DNA from: Meloidogyne chitwoodi
Lineage: Eukaryota; Nematoda; Chromadorea; Rhabditida; Meloidogynidae
DNA length: 64,000 nucleotides
NCBI GenBank assembly: GCA_015183035.1
Contig: JACZZP010000006.1
Coordinates: 1,736,001-1,800,000, forward strand
Direction: 5' to 3'
Positions 1 to 9,360 of the stretch are shown here, in pieces. The notes under the pieces were generated by a model. The model ran no database searches and was not told the origin of the DNA. It saw only the letters and a program-made list of their open reading frames with translations. Made by a program: the position numbers and the translations under genes. The first letter of the stretch is position 1. Every line of letters begins with the position of its first letter.

Positions 1-33
1 AAAATATTTAAGTAATAATAAATTAATTTTTTA

Positions 34-351
34 GTTCTTCCGACTGTTTTCTTCAATGTTTTCGTGAGGAACTAAATAACGACTGTCCAAGAGCTGGTGG
101 AGTTATTACGGTAATTGTACCAATACATATTAATTTCTTAAAATAAGAATTTTACTTTTCCTTTTATTTAATATATAAAAATATTTTAATTTAAGGATGG
201 TCTTCTCCGACCTTTTTATCAATTAGCCAACTTTTTCAGAAAAGTAGGAAAAGGACTACGAAAAATTGTTAAAGAGAAATTGCCAACTGAATGTTTATTC
301 TTAACTGAGAAATCATCTCTTGATAAAATTGTTAATCCAAATAAACAATAA
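34..351 (+). CDS. 3' end of an unidentified multi-exon gene (partial)
   Basis: Two terminal exons can be read. One opens after a TTTTTTAG acceptor at about 33 and ends at a GTAATT donor near 112. The other opens at about 196 after TTTAAG and runs to a TAA at 349-351. The frame stays open across the splice. The last exon is basic and ends in Asn-Pro-Asn-Lys-Gln. A degraded copy of this last exon lies at 16,975-17,090, next to the second copy of the TMEM70-like gene, so this exon belongs to the duplicated block. The gene converges with the TMEM70-like pseudogene on the other strand, about 50 bp away. I do not recognise the family. The 5' part lies outside the window. Confidence 0.45.
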
Positions 352-400
352 AATACATTTTAATATTTTTATAAATTTAAAATTGTAAAATAAAATTGAT

Positions 401-1704
401 TTATTTTGATTTTATTAAATCTAATGATTTAAAGTTTTTGGCTCTATATGAAAGGAAGGGTCCCATCCAATTTTTTCTATATTTCTTAAAAAATGGGTAA
501 TTTTTTTATATTTTTTCTCTCTATTTTTGATTTTTGTCTTGAGGCTATAGACGCGAAATGATTAATTTTTTATATATTTTTTCCATTTAATTTCTCTGTG
601 ATCGTTTGATACAGACCACTGAAAATTGTAAAAGTGTAGGGGGAGTAAGCTCATTTGAGGTAATTACCGCGGCTGCTCCTAAATTATTTTCACTGAATTA
701 ACTATTTTGTTGTAATTTGCGCCGTAGAATAACGCATGTAACAAAGCCAACGAGAGATGGGCTTCCAAATGAAGAAGTCATAAAACACTCCCAATAGGTC
801 CAAGTTTGGCGTTAATTTTTTAATTTTTTTTTTAATGAGTAAACGATCACAGAGAAATTAAATGGAAAAAATATATAAAAAATTAATCATTTCGCATCTA
901 TAGCCTCAAGACAAAAATCAAAAATAGAGAGAAAAAATATAAAATAATTAAACATTTTTTAAGAATATAGAAAAAATTGGATGGGACCCTTCCTTTCATA
1001 TAGAGCCAAGTTTTTTGTCAAAAGTTTAAACACAACTGGATCAGTGTAGAAATCTTCTTCCAATAAAAGTAATATTGGATATGAACGAACAGAACAAGTA
1101 GCGAATTGAAGAGAAAATTTGTTTTGCTCTACTTCAGTAGCTGCATCAATCTTATTAAATAATATATTACTTTTAAAATATTTCCAAAAAATATTTTCTA
1201 TGGCAAAAAAATTTAGAAAACTTATTTAATTTTGTTAAAATTTTTATTAAAAATATTTACCACTTCATCAGCTGTAAATCTCAGAGCTCTCTTTCAGGTC
1301 TATCTGCCATTGTTTCCACAAATGATGAACTGATTATTGGAATTAAACAAAGGCCTAAAAATAAATGATAAATAAAAAAATTTACATTTTTTGGAATACC
1401 TAATGCAGAACTTGAAAGTGAAGCGACCTAAAATTTGAGTGAATTAATTAACTTATTTATTTGCAGCACTTGTAAGATCTTTAATTTTAAAAATGTTTAT
1501 CTTTGCAAATACAACCGTTCTTTTTAATTGTTTTGTTGCACTTTTCTTTAAAAATGGAAATCCCAATTCGCTGTTAGGGATTGAATTAAAAGATATTTGT
1601 TTGTCGTGAAAAGTTGGAACCGAAGTTGTTACTTTGGCCACACACATTTTACGAAATATAAAAATAAAATTTTTATTAAATCTCTGACAAAATATTGAAT
1701 GCAT
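401..1704 (-). pseudogene. TMEM70-like gene, copy 1 (broken)
   Basis: The first exon (about 1704-1500 minus) encodes an N-terminus nearly identical to the intact paralogue at 17,134-18,061, and the exon with the conserved RALRFTADEV-type segment is also recognisable. Near 1295 the exon that should encode the second membrane segment and the conserved TKRFVENIYYNPQ stretch is deleted. The junction joins an Asp-Arg-Pro codon run directly to the next exon out of frame and meets a TGA. The C-terminal end is separated from the original stop region by the transposon at 440-1007. Both lesions are absent in copy 2. I read this as a recently dead paralogue; expression of a shortened protein is unlikely but cannot be excluded. 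Confidence 0.7.
440..1007. mobile_element. 568-bp inverted-repeat transposon (MITE) with 8-bp target duplication
   Basis: The ends are GGCTCTATATGAAAGG and its reverse complement, and the terminal inverted repeats run about 170 bp. The element is flanked by AAGTTTTT at 432-439 and 1008-1015. The paralogous locus at about 17,165-17,180 shows the uninterrupted site with one copy of AAGTTTTT, so the insertion is exact. No transposase is encoded. The core (about 610-745) resembles 4490-4605. The 8-bp duplication fits hAT or Merlin; the GG terminus resembles the Merlin-like elements of this window more than hAT, which makes Merlin-like the better guess. Confidence 0.88.
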
Positions 1705-1783
1705 CTAAAATTAAGAAATAATCTTTGATAATAAATTATGATATTCTAAAATTAAGTCTCACAAATTTAACGAAATGTTAATT

Positions 1784-2460
1784 TTTATCCTTTTAAGTAA
1801 ATTTATGGACTAGACTATAAGTCATCCGAATTTAAAGGATTTTCATAGATGCTTTTTATCCTTTTAAGGTAATTTATGGACTAGACTATAAGTCATCCGA
1901 ATTTAAAGGATTTTCATAGATGCTTTTTATCCTTTTAAGGTGAATTTATTGACTAGACTATAAGTCATCCGAATTTAAAGGATTTTCATAGATGCTTTTT
2001 ATCCTTTTAAGGTAAATTTATGGACTAGACTATATATCATCCGAATTTAAAGGATTTTTATAGATGCTTTTTATCCTTTTAAGGTAAATTTATGGACTAG
2101 ACTATAAGTCATCCGAATTTAAAGGATTTTCATAAATGCTTTTTATCCTTTTAAGGTAAATTTATGACTAGACTATAAGTCATCCGAATTTAAAGGATTT
2201 TCATAGATGCTTTTTATCCTTTTAAGGTAAATTTATGGACTAGACTATAAGTCATCCGAATTTAAAGGATTTTCATAGATGCTTTTTATCCTTTTAAGGT
2301 AAATTTATGGACTAGACTATAAGTCATCCGAATTTAAAGGATTTTCATAGATGCTTTTTATCCTTTTAAGGTAAATTTATGGACTAGACTATAATTCATC
2401 CGAATCTAAAGGATTTTCATAGATGCTTTTTATCCTTTTAAGGTAAATTTATGGACTAGA
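1784..2460. repeat. 72-bp satellite array 1 (about 9 copies)
   Basis: Tandem units of 72 bp contain AAGTCATCCGAATTTAAAGG, GATGCTTTTTATCC and ATGGACTAGACTAT in order. Some units differ by one base in length, and single substitutions occur (for example TATATCATCC near 2030), so this array is more diverged than array 2. It begins at the edge of the duplicated block and ends at a short hairpin (2468-2527). Confidence 0.97.
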
Positions 2461-2467
2461 AGTAGTA

Positions 2468-2527
2468 TATAGAGACCTTTTATAACATTTTTTTCTACGA
2501 AAAAAACGTTATAAAAGGACTCTATAA
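2468..2527. repeat. Short hairpin at the right edge of satellite array 1
   Basis: AGAGACCTTTTATAAC (2471-2486) faces its near-perfect inverted copy GTTATAAAAGGACTCT (2508-2523), with TATA extensions on both sides and a 21-nt loop. It abuts the last, partial satellite unit. It is probably a tiny foldback element. The rest of 2528-2866 holds no gene that I can see. Confidence 0.6.
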
Positions 2528-2875
2528 AAAATGAATGTATCCAACTAATTAATAAATAAAATGAGGGGAATAGAAGAGTAGTAAGAAATGTTTAATAACA
2601 TAAGCGAGTACGATGGAAAAAATATTTGTTTCTCATTATAGACTCTAAAAATATGTAAGACCAAAAGAATTAAAATATAATTAAAAGAATGTAATTTGAC
2701 CATAACTTTTCGTTTTAATACAAAGAATAATCTACATATTTTAATTTTTATTTTTTATATATTGATAATTTTTAGAGGCTGTTAAATAACAGGAAAAGTT
2801 TTTTTTGTGTTTTCAAAAAAATCCTTATCAATATGAAAATATTATGTGACAAACAATTTGGTAATATATTTAAAA

Positions 2876-3424
2876 GGTAAATGTGTAGTTGGCGGTCCAC
2901 CTACGCGCCTTCTTTTTTATGCGCCAAAAAAATACTCTAGACTGACTTGATTGATATTGCCACAAGAAAAACCTTGATGTTAAGAAAAGTTATTAAAGAT
3001 TGAAGTTTGCTGGAAACACGTCAAACTTGGATCTATTGAAGTGTTTTTATTACTTCTTCATTTTTGGGCCCATGGCTGGTTGGTCTTGGCAAAAAGTTGG
3101 ATCTAATCATTGAAATTTACTCTAATGTGTGGAAGGTATTTTGTCTGGTGGTGTTTTGTCGATCAATGGAAATCATAAATTAGAGAATAAATTTCAATGA
3201 ATAGATCCAACTTTTTGCCAAGACCAACCAGCCATGGGCCCAAAAATGAAGAAGTAATAAAACACTCCTAATAGAGATTGAAACGTAGACAAAATTAAAA
3301 AATCAAATTTAACTCGCTTTTTACACATCTTTTCTTGTAGCAATATCAATAAAGTCAGTCTAGAGTATTTTTTCGGCGCAGAAAAAAGAAGGCGCATAGG
3401 TGGACCGCCAACTACACATTTACC
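2876..3424. mobile_element. 549-bp inverted-repeat transposon with 9-bp target duplication
   Basis: The ends GGTAAATGTGTAGTTGGCGG and its inverse are flanked by TATTTAAAA at 2867-2875 and 3425-3433. A second, inner inverted-repeat pair (about 3005-3110 against 3195-3290) includes GGGCCCATGGCTGG. No transposase is encoded, and the short reading frame on the minus strand is a by-product of the repeats. A 9-bp duplication fits Merlin or MULE elements. The motif AATGAAGAAGTAATAAAACA is shared with the element at 440-1007, so the two are probably related. Confidence 0.85.
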
Positions 3425-3433
3425 TATTTAAAA

Positions 3434-4035
3434 AATTAGAAAGGTTGCAAAATTAATTTGTGATTTAATTAATAGATATTTATTTAGGTATTTGGATTTG
3501 ACTTTACAGCTTTAAAACTTAAATCTGGAGGTTTTTTATTAATTGTAAAAATGAAATAATTTTTTAATAATTTAAGGAATTAATTGGGCAAATAAATTTC
3601 CACTTATTCCTAATAATAAAAATTGTGGTTATGCATTGAAAATGTGTTCTCATCTATTTTATGCTTTCTGTGTAAAATGGTGCTGAATATTTATTAATGA
3701 ATTTAAGTGGTATAAAAAATTAAAAATTAATTTGAGATTTATTAATATATTTTTTATTAAATAATATTTTAATTATTAAAAGTATTTTTTTAATTTGTTA
3801 AAATTATGTTTATAGTTTTAATTTATTGTTCTTTCGATACATATCCTGAATAGAATTTAGCAACAAAAAGAATTGTTTCAACACTTCAACACTCATTGGT
3901 GCTTTTAATAAGTTATTTTTAATATTTTATATAAAATATATATTTTTATAAATTTAAACCTTTCTTTAAATGTTGACAAGGTTTATGTTATTGTTCACAT
4001 ATAATTAATATACTTATTGGTTTTATAAATTGTTA
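3434..4035. other. AT-rich stretch without a recognisable gene
   Basis: No open frame of useful length, tRNA or clear repeat was seen here on either strand. It is mostly runs of A and T. Confidence 0.5.
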
Positions 4036-4039
4036 TGTA

Positions 4040-4232
4040 CCTTTTCCTGCCCTCTTTTTTCTGCAAGTCTTTTTTTGGCCGTTCTTTTTACTTGAGAAAG
4101 AACAGATCGGCCAGATTCTATAATTTTCTCATGTCTTTTTTTCATCGAGATGTTATAATCTGGCCGATCTCTTTTCTCAAGAAAAAGAACGGCCAAAAAG
4201 TACTTGAAGAAAAAAAAATAGGGCAAGAAAGT
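4040..4232. mobile_element. About 190-bp foldback (hairpin) element
   Basis: CTTTTTTTGGCCGTTCTTTT with AGATCGGCCAGATT on the left is mirrored by AATCTGGCCGATCTC and AAAGAACGGCCAAAAAG on the right. The outer arms CCTGCCCTCTTTTTTCTG and the imperfect inverse near 4215-4228 extend the pair. The loop is only about 35 bp. No clear target duplication was found. The short open frames on both strands are artefacts of the palindrome. Confidence 0.75.
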
Positions 4233-4610
4233 AAAATTTTCTATAAACATTCATTAGCTATAGTTTATTTAAAAAATATGTAAAAGCTTGCGTAATTATT
4301 TCAATAAGTAGGTTTTTAATATATAAAATTTCATCTTTTAATTTTATGGGTAAAAATTGTTCATAGGGCCAAAGCTCCAATATGCATAACCTATGTCATT
4401 CGAAAGAGCTCATCTAGTATAGTCGAATGACTTCACAAAAGTATTGGGTTCAATTATGGGCCGAGATATAAGTCCACAAAAATTGTAAAACCACAGGGGG
4501 AGTAAGTCAGTTTTACGTGATTACCGCAGCAGCTCTTAAATTATTTTCACTTAATTATTTTTTGTAATTTTAGCAGTAGAGAACGCACGTACTTATTATT
4601 ATTTTGTAGA

Positions 4611-5569
4611 ATGCCAAAAGGCTACAACATAAAAAATACAGAAATTCATGAATCGACGATTAAACTTCTAAATAAAGGGATCACGAAAGGACAGGACCTA
4701 ATTTATTGTATTAATAAATTACACGGAAAAAATAAAATAACAACTAATACAATTTATAGATGGGCTAGAAAGTAGAGTTAGGAATTTTGTAAAAATCGGG
4801 ATCGGGAATCGGGAAATTTTAGAATGGAACGACCGGGAGGGAACCCGGACCGGGAAAATCGGGAATTCCCGCTTTTTTCCAGTTCCAAAAATCACCGGGT
4901 CCCGACCGGGAAAACCGGGAAACCGGGAAAAATGACCGGGAATTGGAAATTTAATGACCGGCCGGGACCCGAACCGGGAAAACCGGGTATTCCCGATCCC
5001 GTTTTCATCCCGGTTTCTCAAAAAAACCGGGAAAAGGGATCGGGAAATCGGGAAACGGGATCGGGACCCGATCCCGTTCCTAACTCTACTAGAAAGTATA
5101 AGCAAGAAAAAAAGGTAAAATAAAAAATAAACAAATTTAAAATAAAAAATTTAGTCAAGAAAAACAGCGAAAAAAGCGCAATTGGAAGTAATTGACAAAC
5201 AAGTAAGTAAAAAATTATAGAACAAAATAATTAATTCAGCGAAAACAATTAAGAACAGCCGCGGTAGTCAATTAAAAGAGCTTGCCCCCCCCTATGGTTT
5301 TTAGATTTTTTGGGAGTCTGTACGCAAGTACAGTGAAAATTTTTAGGTCCAGAAGCAAGAACCAGCTGAACGAAGTGAAATGGATGTGGATGATGATGAA
5401 AGCGAGGTAATAATAATTTATGTTTGTAAAATATATAAATAAAGGCTTGTACGCCTCATGAAAAGGCGCTTTATGACCTGATAGAAGAGCTCGGGGAAGC
5501 CCTTCACATGGCACGTGCAAGACTTGCAAGAATTGAAAGAGAACTTTTCAATACTGTTTACAATTGATA
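4611..5569 (+). pseudogene. Gene for a small helix-turn-helix-like basic protein, split by a hAT-type MITE
   Basis: The ATG at 4611 opens a frame of 54 residues (MPKGYNIKN start; IHESTIKLL, GQDLIYCINKL and TNTIYRWARK inside). Its helix pattern and closing YRWARK suggest a helix-turn-helix DNA-binding segment of the kind found in transposases. At 4773 a 316-bp element interrupts the frame. Beyond it the coding sequence resumes (YKQEKK) and could splice to exons near 5154-5200, 5349-5405 and 5442-5569. The last of these encodes a probable coiled coil (ALYDLIEELGEALHMARARL). The region 4480-5300 is bounded by inverted copies of a TACCGCGGCTG-containing core, so the gene may belong to a transposon. 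The exon chain after 5150 is uncertain. Confidence 0.4.
4773..5088. mobile_element. hAT-type MITE, 316 bp
   Basis: The terminal repeats TAGAGTTAGGAA and TTCCTAACTCTA are flanked by the 8-bp duplication CTAGAAAG (4765-4772 and 5089-5096), as expected for hAT elements. The interior consists of GC-rich CCGGGAA-type short repeats in both orientations, in sharp contrast to the AT-rich surroundings. The long frames on both strands inside it are repeat artefacts. Confidence 0.88.
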
Positions 5570-6960
5570 AAAAAGGGGTTTTGTTTTAAGAGTTCTATCA
5601 ATTGTAGTATTAAATTTTGTTGAAAAAAATTAAATAATTATTAAATAATTTTTTATTAATCAAATGTCAAGTGCAATTATACCGTCTTATGATATGTAAA
5701 TAATAATAAATTAATTTTTTATAAATTTTTCAGGATGTTCTTGTATTATTTCTGCAGGTTTTTTAATTTTAAAAAATGTGTTATATTCTATTATTTAAGT
5801 TGATTGTTATAAAAATGTTGAGAAGCTTTTCCTACTACCAATAACAACAATTTTCCTACAGAAGCGAGCGATTTGAGAATTAAACTTTTTTCTAAAGTAA
5901 CTCCTCATAAAGGTTATGGAGGAATTATTAATGATGAAAAAAAGATGAAAATTCGCAACAACAACACCATCAATTACATGTTGATATTTCTTGGCAAAAA
6001 CCTCCAAACAATTTTGTAGAAAAATAAAAAAATTCTTGCTGTCATTCTCAAATTTATTGTAAAACATTATTACAAAATATATATATATACTTTATTAAAA
6101 ATTATTTTAAAATGATTTTTTAATTTTTTACAGATTCCACACAGTATTAAAAGGTTTCTTATTGGAAATTGATGGTGAAAAATGGTCGAAAACATGCCTG
6201 TTTTTATTAAATGTAATTTAATTTTTTATTTTGTTAAAATATCAATTTTAAAAACAGGTTTCTAATACTGTTTGGAATAATGAAAGATAAAATTAGATTT
6301 GCCTACTTATAGAAATGAAAATAATATTTAATAAAAATGTGAATTGTGAAAAAAAGTTTCAAATATTATTAGTAAAATAAAAATTAATATAAACTAAGAA
6401 AATAAAATGAAAACGTGTATTGAAAAGCAACTAAATCTAGAAAATTAAGTTGTAGTATTATCGCAAAACGGATCTAATAATAAAGCCATACTAGACAAAT
6501 AAAAAATAATAATTAATTAAAAATTATGCAACAAAAATGAGGAAAATTTTATGTAAAAAAATACATCGGAAAAGACAATTTTTAAATAAAGGATAAGTCT
6601 AGGCAAAAAAAGTACAAATAGAAAAATTAATGTAAATTTATTATTTGCCATAAAAATCTGCAGACAGATACGTGTAACATAAAAAATAAATACAAAAAAT
6701 TATTAGTATTATATAAACTTGAAAGATTTAGCTTATTTTCCATATTATTTTCTCCATCATATTTATATTATTAATTTTATAAAATATATTTTAATTATTA
6801 AACAAACATGCTTAATATATTATTTTGAAGCGATTTTTCGTCATAATTTAAATAAAATTTTTTAATTAATATAAAATAATTTCAGTTCTTCACCAATATA
6901 AAAATTTTTAAATAATAAATTAATATTTGTAATTTATATTATAGATAAATTAATTTCAAT
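5570..6960 (+). other. Degenerate exon-like segments in an AT-rich stretch
   Basis: Two stretches look like remains of coding sequence. About 5862-6030, behind a TTTCCTACAG acceptor, contains FSKVTPHKGYGGIINDEKK. After a run of seven A this shifts by one base into QLHVDISWQKPPNNFVEK. About 6134-6215, behind a TTTTTTACAG acceptor, contains VLKGFLLEIDGEKWSK. The family is not recognised. The remainder, 6310-6960, shows nothing. Confidence 0.25.
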
Positions 6961-7579
6961 ATGGGAAATAAAAGCAGAAATTTGAGAAAAGTGTTTGGAA
7001 AGAGGTAAAATAATCTAATTTATAAAAGGATGTTTTTAAGACGATTGAGCACCATAAAAAAAGAACATATAAAAATGAGAGTATCAATAGGAAGAATTGT
7101 AAGCGGCAATTCTTTATTAAAAATTAAGAAATGCTCTACTGTTTTTTGCAAATTATGTAAAAAAGATGTAAATGAAAAATTTATAAAGCATATATATAGC
7201 CAGTTGAATGGACTAGTTTTATGGAAGTGTATAGTATTCAAAAACGTATGATTAAACTTAAAACAAATATAAATTTAATTAAAAATTATAAGGGTACAAA
7301 TGATAGAAACAACGTAATCAAACATTGCAAGGAAGAGCGTGGAATAGAACATCATCCAATAGACGCCAGACTTAAACACTGGCATACAATTAGAGTAATT
7401 TAAATATAATAAATTTTAAATATAAAAATAATAAATAATAATATTAAAGCAAGCTATTAAATGTTGTTTTCCGTATAATTTTGTGGAAAAAAAACAACCA
7501 AGCGTTAATGTATAAATTGAATTTTTAATATAAAATTAAATTAAATTTAAAGGAATTAACTTATCATGTAAAAAAATAT

Positions 7580-9092
7580 GTTGAGTCCTTATCTTTGATT
7601 TAAAAATATTATTTATTTATTTTTATCATTTCCCATCAATTTGAATATTTTACAACCTTTGTTCCTATTACTAAGTTTGCCCTTCTTTATGTTTTTTAAA
7701 TATAATTCATAAAAACTCTGTTATCAATTTTCCTTATAATTAAACTATTTCTTTAAGCATCTTTTTAAATAATTTCTTTGTTCTTTCAAAATACTTTCCC
7801 TTCAAATATTTGATTTCTTTATTTGACTTTTTCTTAACTTACCTTATCACTTAATACCGCCCTTTTATATTCATATAAAAAGGCTTCGTTTATTCACAAC
7901 CTTACCTTATTTTGAACTTGAACTTATTTAATAAACTTGAATAAACTTATTTAAATAAAACAGCTTTAACCCAAATAGAACTTTGGAGAAAATAAATATT
8001 AAAATAAAATATTAAATTAAAATATAAAGTTAAAATACTAAAAAGTAAATTAGAAAATAATAATTAAATATTAATTATAAATTAAACCGGGAATACAATA
8101 ATGGTGCCACGACCCGCTCAGGCATAGCCTGAGAGGAGATCAGCGAACCTTCAAATGTTGCGATGATTTGACAAGCTTTCACTGTTGCGAAATGAGGAGA
8201 AGACCCTGTGGAAATGTCCTGAGCTGTGTGCGGGAATAAAAATAAGCCTGAGGTGTGATAGGCTAGAGTAAATGCATAAGACGCAAGAGGCGCGGCATAA
8301 TAACACGAAAAAAAGGGTTTTTCTGTGTGCTCTCCATACTTGAACTCAGTGATTGTTATAGAAGACAAGCAACAAGCTAGGACGCTTGATTTCATAAAGG
8401 AGGAAGGAGTGTTATGTCCGTATACTTGAGAAAGTATATGAGTGAATAAAAATGGACTATCAGAGGGTTGGATGGTGGCACAGTCGGTTGTGCTCTGGTT
8501 TGGGCTCATTCCACGATGGTTCGATTCCATCTCCCATCCACATTTTTCCGCAACATACGAATACAATAACAGTATTGTATTCCCGGTTTAATTTATAATT
8601 AATATTTAATTATTATTTTCTAATTTACTTTTTAGTATTTTAACTTTATATTTTAATTTAATATTTTATTTTAATATTTATTTTCTCCAAAGTTCTATTT
8701 GGGTTAAAGCTGTTTTATTTAAATAAGTTTATTCAAGTTTATTAAATAAGTTCAAGTTCAAAATAAGGTAAGGTTGTGAATAAACGAAGCCTTTTTATAT
8801 GAATATAAAAGGGCGGTATTAAGTGATAAGGTAAGTTAAAGAAAGTCAAATAAAGAAATCAAATATTTGAAGGGAAAGTATTTTGAAAGAACAAAGAAAT
8901 TATTTAAAAAGATGCTTAAAGAAATAGTTTAATTATAAGGAAAATTGATAACAGAGTTTTTATGAATTATATTTAAAAAACATAAAGAAGGGCAAACTTA
9001 GTAATAGGAACAAAGGTTGTAAAATATTCAAATTGATGGGAAATGATAAAAATAAATAAATAATATTTTTAAATCAAAGATAAGGACTCAAC
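7580..9092. mobile_element. 1.5-kb transposon with roughly 520-bp inverted repeats
   Basis: The ends GTTGAGTCCTTATC and GATAAGGACTCAAC are flanked by AAAATAT (7573-7579 and 9093-9099; 7 bp, or 8 bp with one mismatch). The arms 7580-8100 and 8571-9092 are almost identical in inverted orientation, with only a few differences (for example near 7831 against 8838), which implies a young insertion. The 470-bp centre is richer in G+C and holds a tRNA-like segment. The minus-strand frame of 163 codons at 8075-8566 shows no recognised domain. The family is unknown; a long-armed MITE is the simplest description. Confidence 0.85.
8469..8540 (+). ncRNA. tRNA-like segment with pol III A and B boxes (SINE-like or pseudo-tRNA)
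   Basis: An A box, TGGCACAGTCGG (8476-8487), and a B box, GGTTCGATTCC (8518-8528), are spaced as in a tRNA. TGGATGG and CCATCCA can form a perfect 7-bp acceptor stem, GCAC/GTGC a D stem, and GATGG/CCATC a T stem. The anticodon arm does not fold and two extra bases lie before the 3' acceptor strand, so it is not a functional tRNA. It lies in the centre of the palindromic element. Confidence 0.6.
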
Positions 9093-9360
9093 AAAATATA
9101 ATGAATTTGTTCGTCAGAAAGAGTTAGAAAAGATCAATCGTAAATGGAATAAATATTATAATCAAAAAATATATAGAAAATTTGATAAAAAAAAAAGATG
9201 GAAAATCTTCAAATCAAAGCAAATTTAAATCGACCAATGATTTACCAGATACGACTACAGAGGAATAAAGTTAAATTTTATAAAAATAAGATTATCTAGA
9301 TTAAAAATAAAAAAGATAAATATTTAGTTATTTTATATTGTACATTTAAACAAATTAAAA

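Larger units (their letters stand above)
225..1785. repeat. Segmental duplication, copy 1
   Basis: This block is collinear with 16,975-18,150: the last exon of an unknown gene, then a TMEM70-like gene on the minus strand, then its 5' flank. Copy 1 differs by a transposon insertion (440-1007) and by loss of roughly 190 bp near 1295. Similarity stops at about 1785, exactly where the 72-bp satellite array begins. Confidence 0.8.
6961..9270 (+). pseudogene. Unidentified multi-exon gene interrupted by a large palindromic element
   Basis: Exon 1 starts at ATG 6961 (MGNKSRNLRKVFGKR) and can splice with a 36-nt intron to 7043, where a frame with a Cys-x2-Cys and a later His (CKLCKKDVNEKFIKH) resembles half of a BED or C2H2 finger. 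Further exon-like segments follow at about 7255-7397 and 7447-7502. The next exon begins at about 7551, is cut at 7579 by the palindromic element, and resumes at 9093. The joined site stays in frame into FVRQKELEKINRKWNKYY. A run of ten A near 9190 then breaks the frame; one base less would read on to a TAA near 9270. At least one more shift is needed near 7215. The gene therefore appears dead. No function can be given. Confidence 0.35.

Noticed and set aside
4719..5123. Two overlapping frames of 128 and 99 codons
   Set aside because: Both are translations of the GC-rich CCGGGAA repeats inside the hAT MITE.
8075..8566. 163-codon minus-strand open frame
   Set aside because: It spans the centre of a palindromic element, overlaps a tRNA-like segment and shows no recognised domain. 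Frames like this arise by chance in non-AT-rich repeat DNA.
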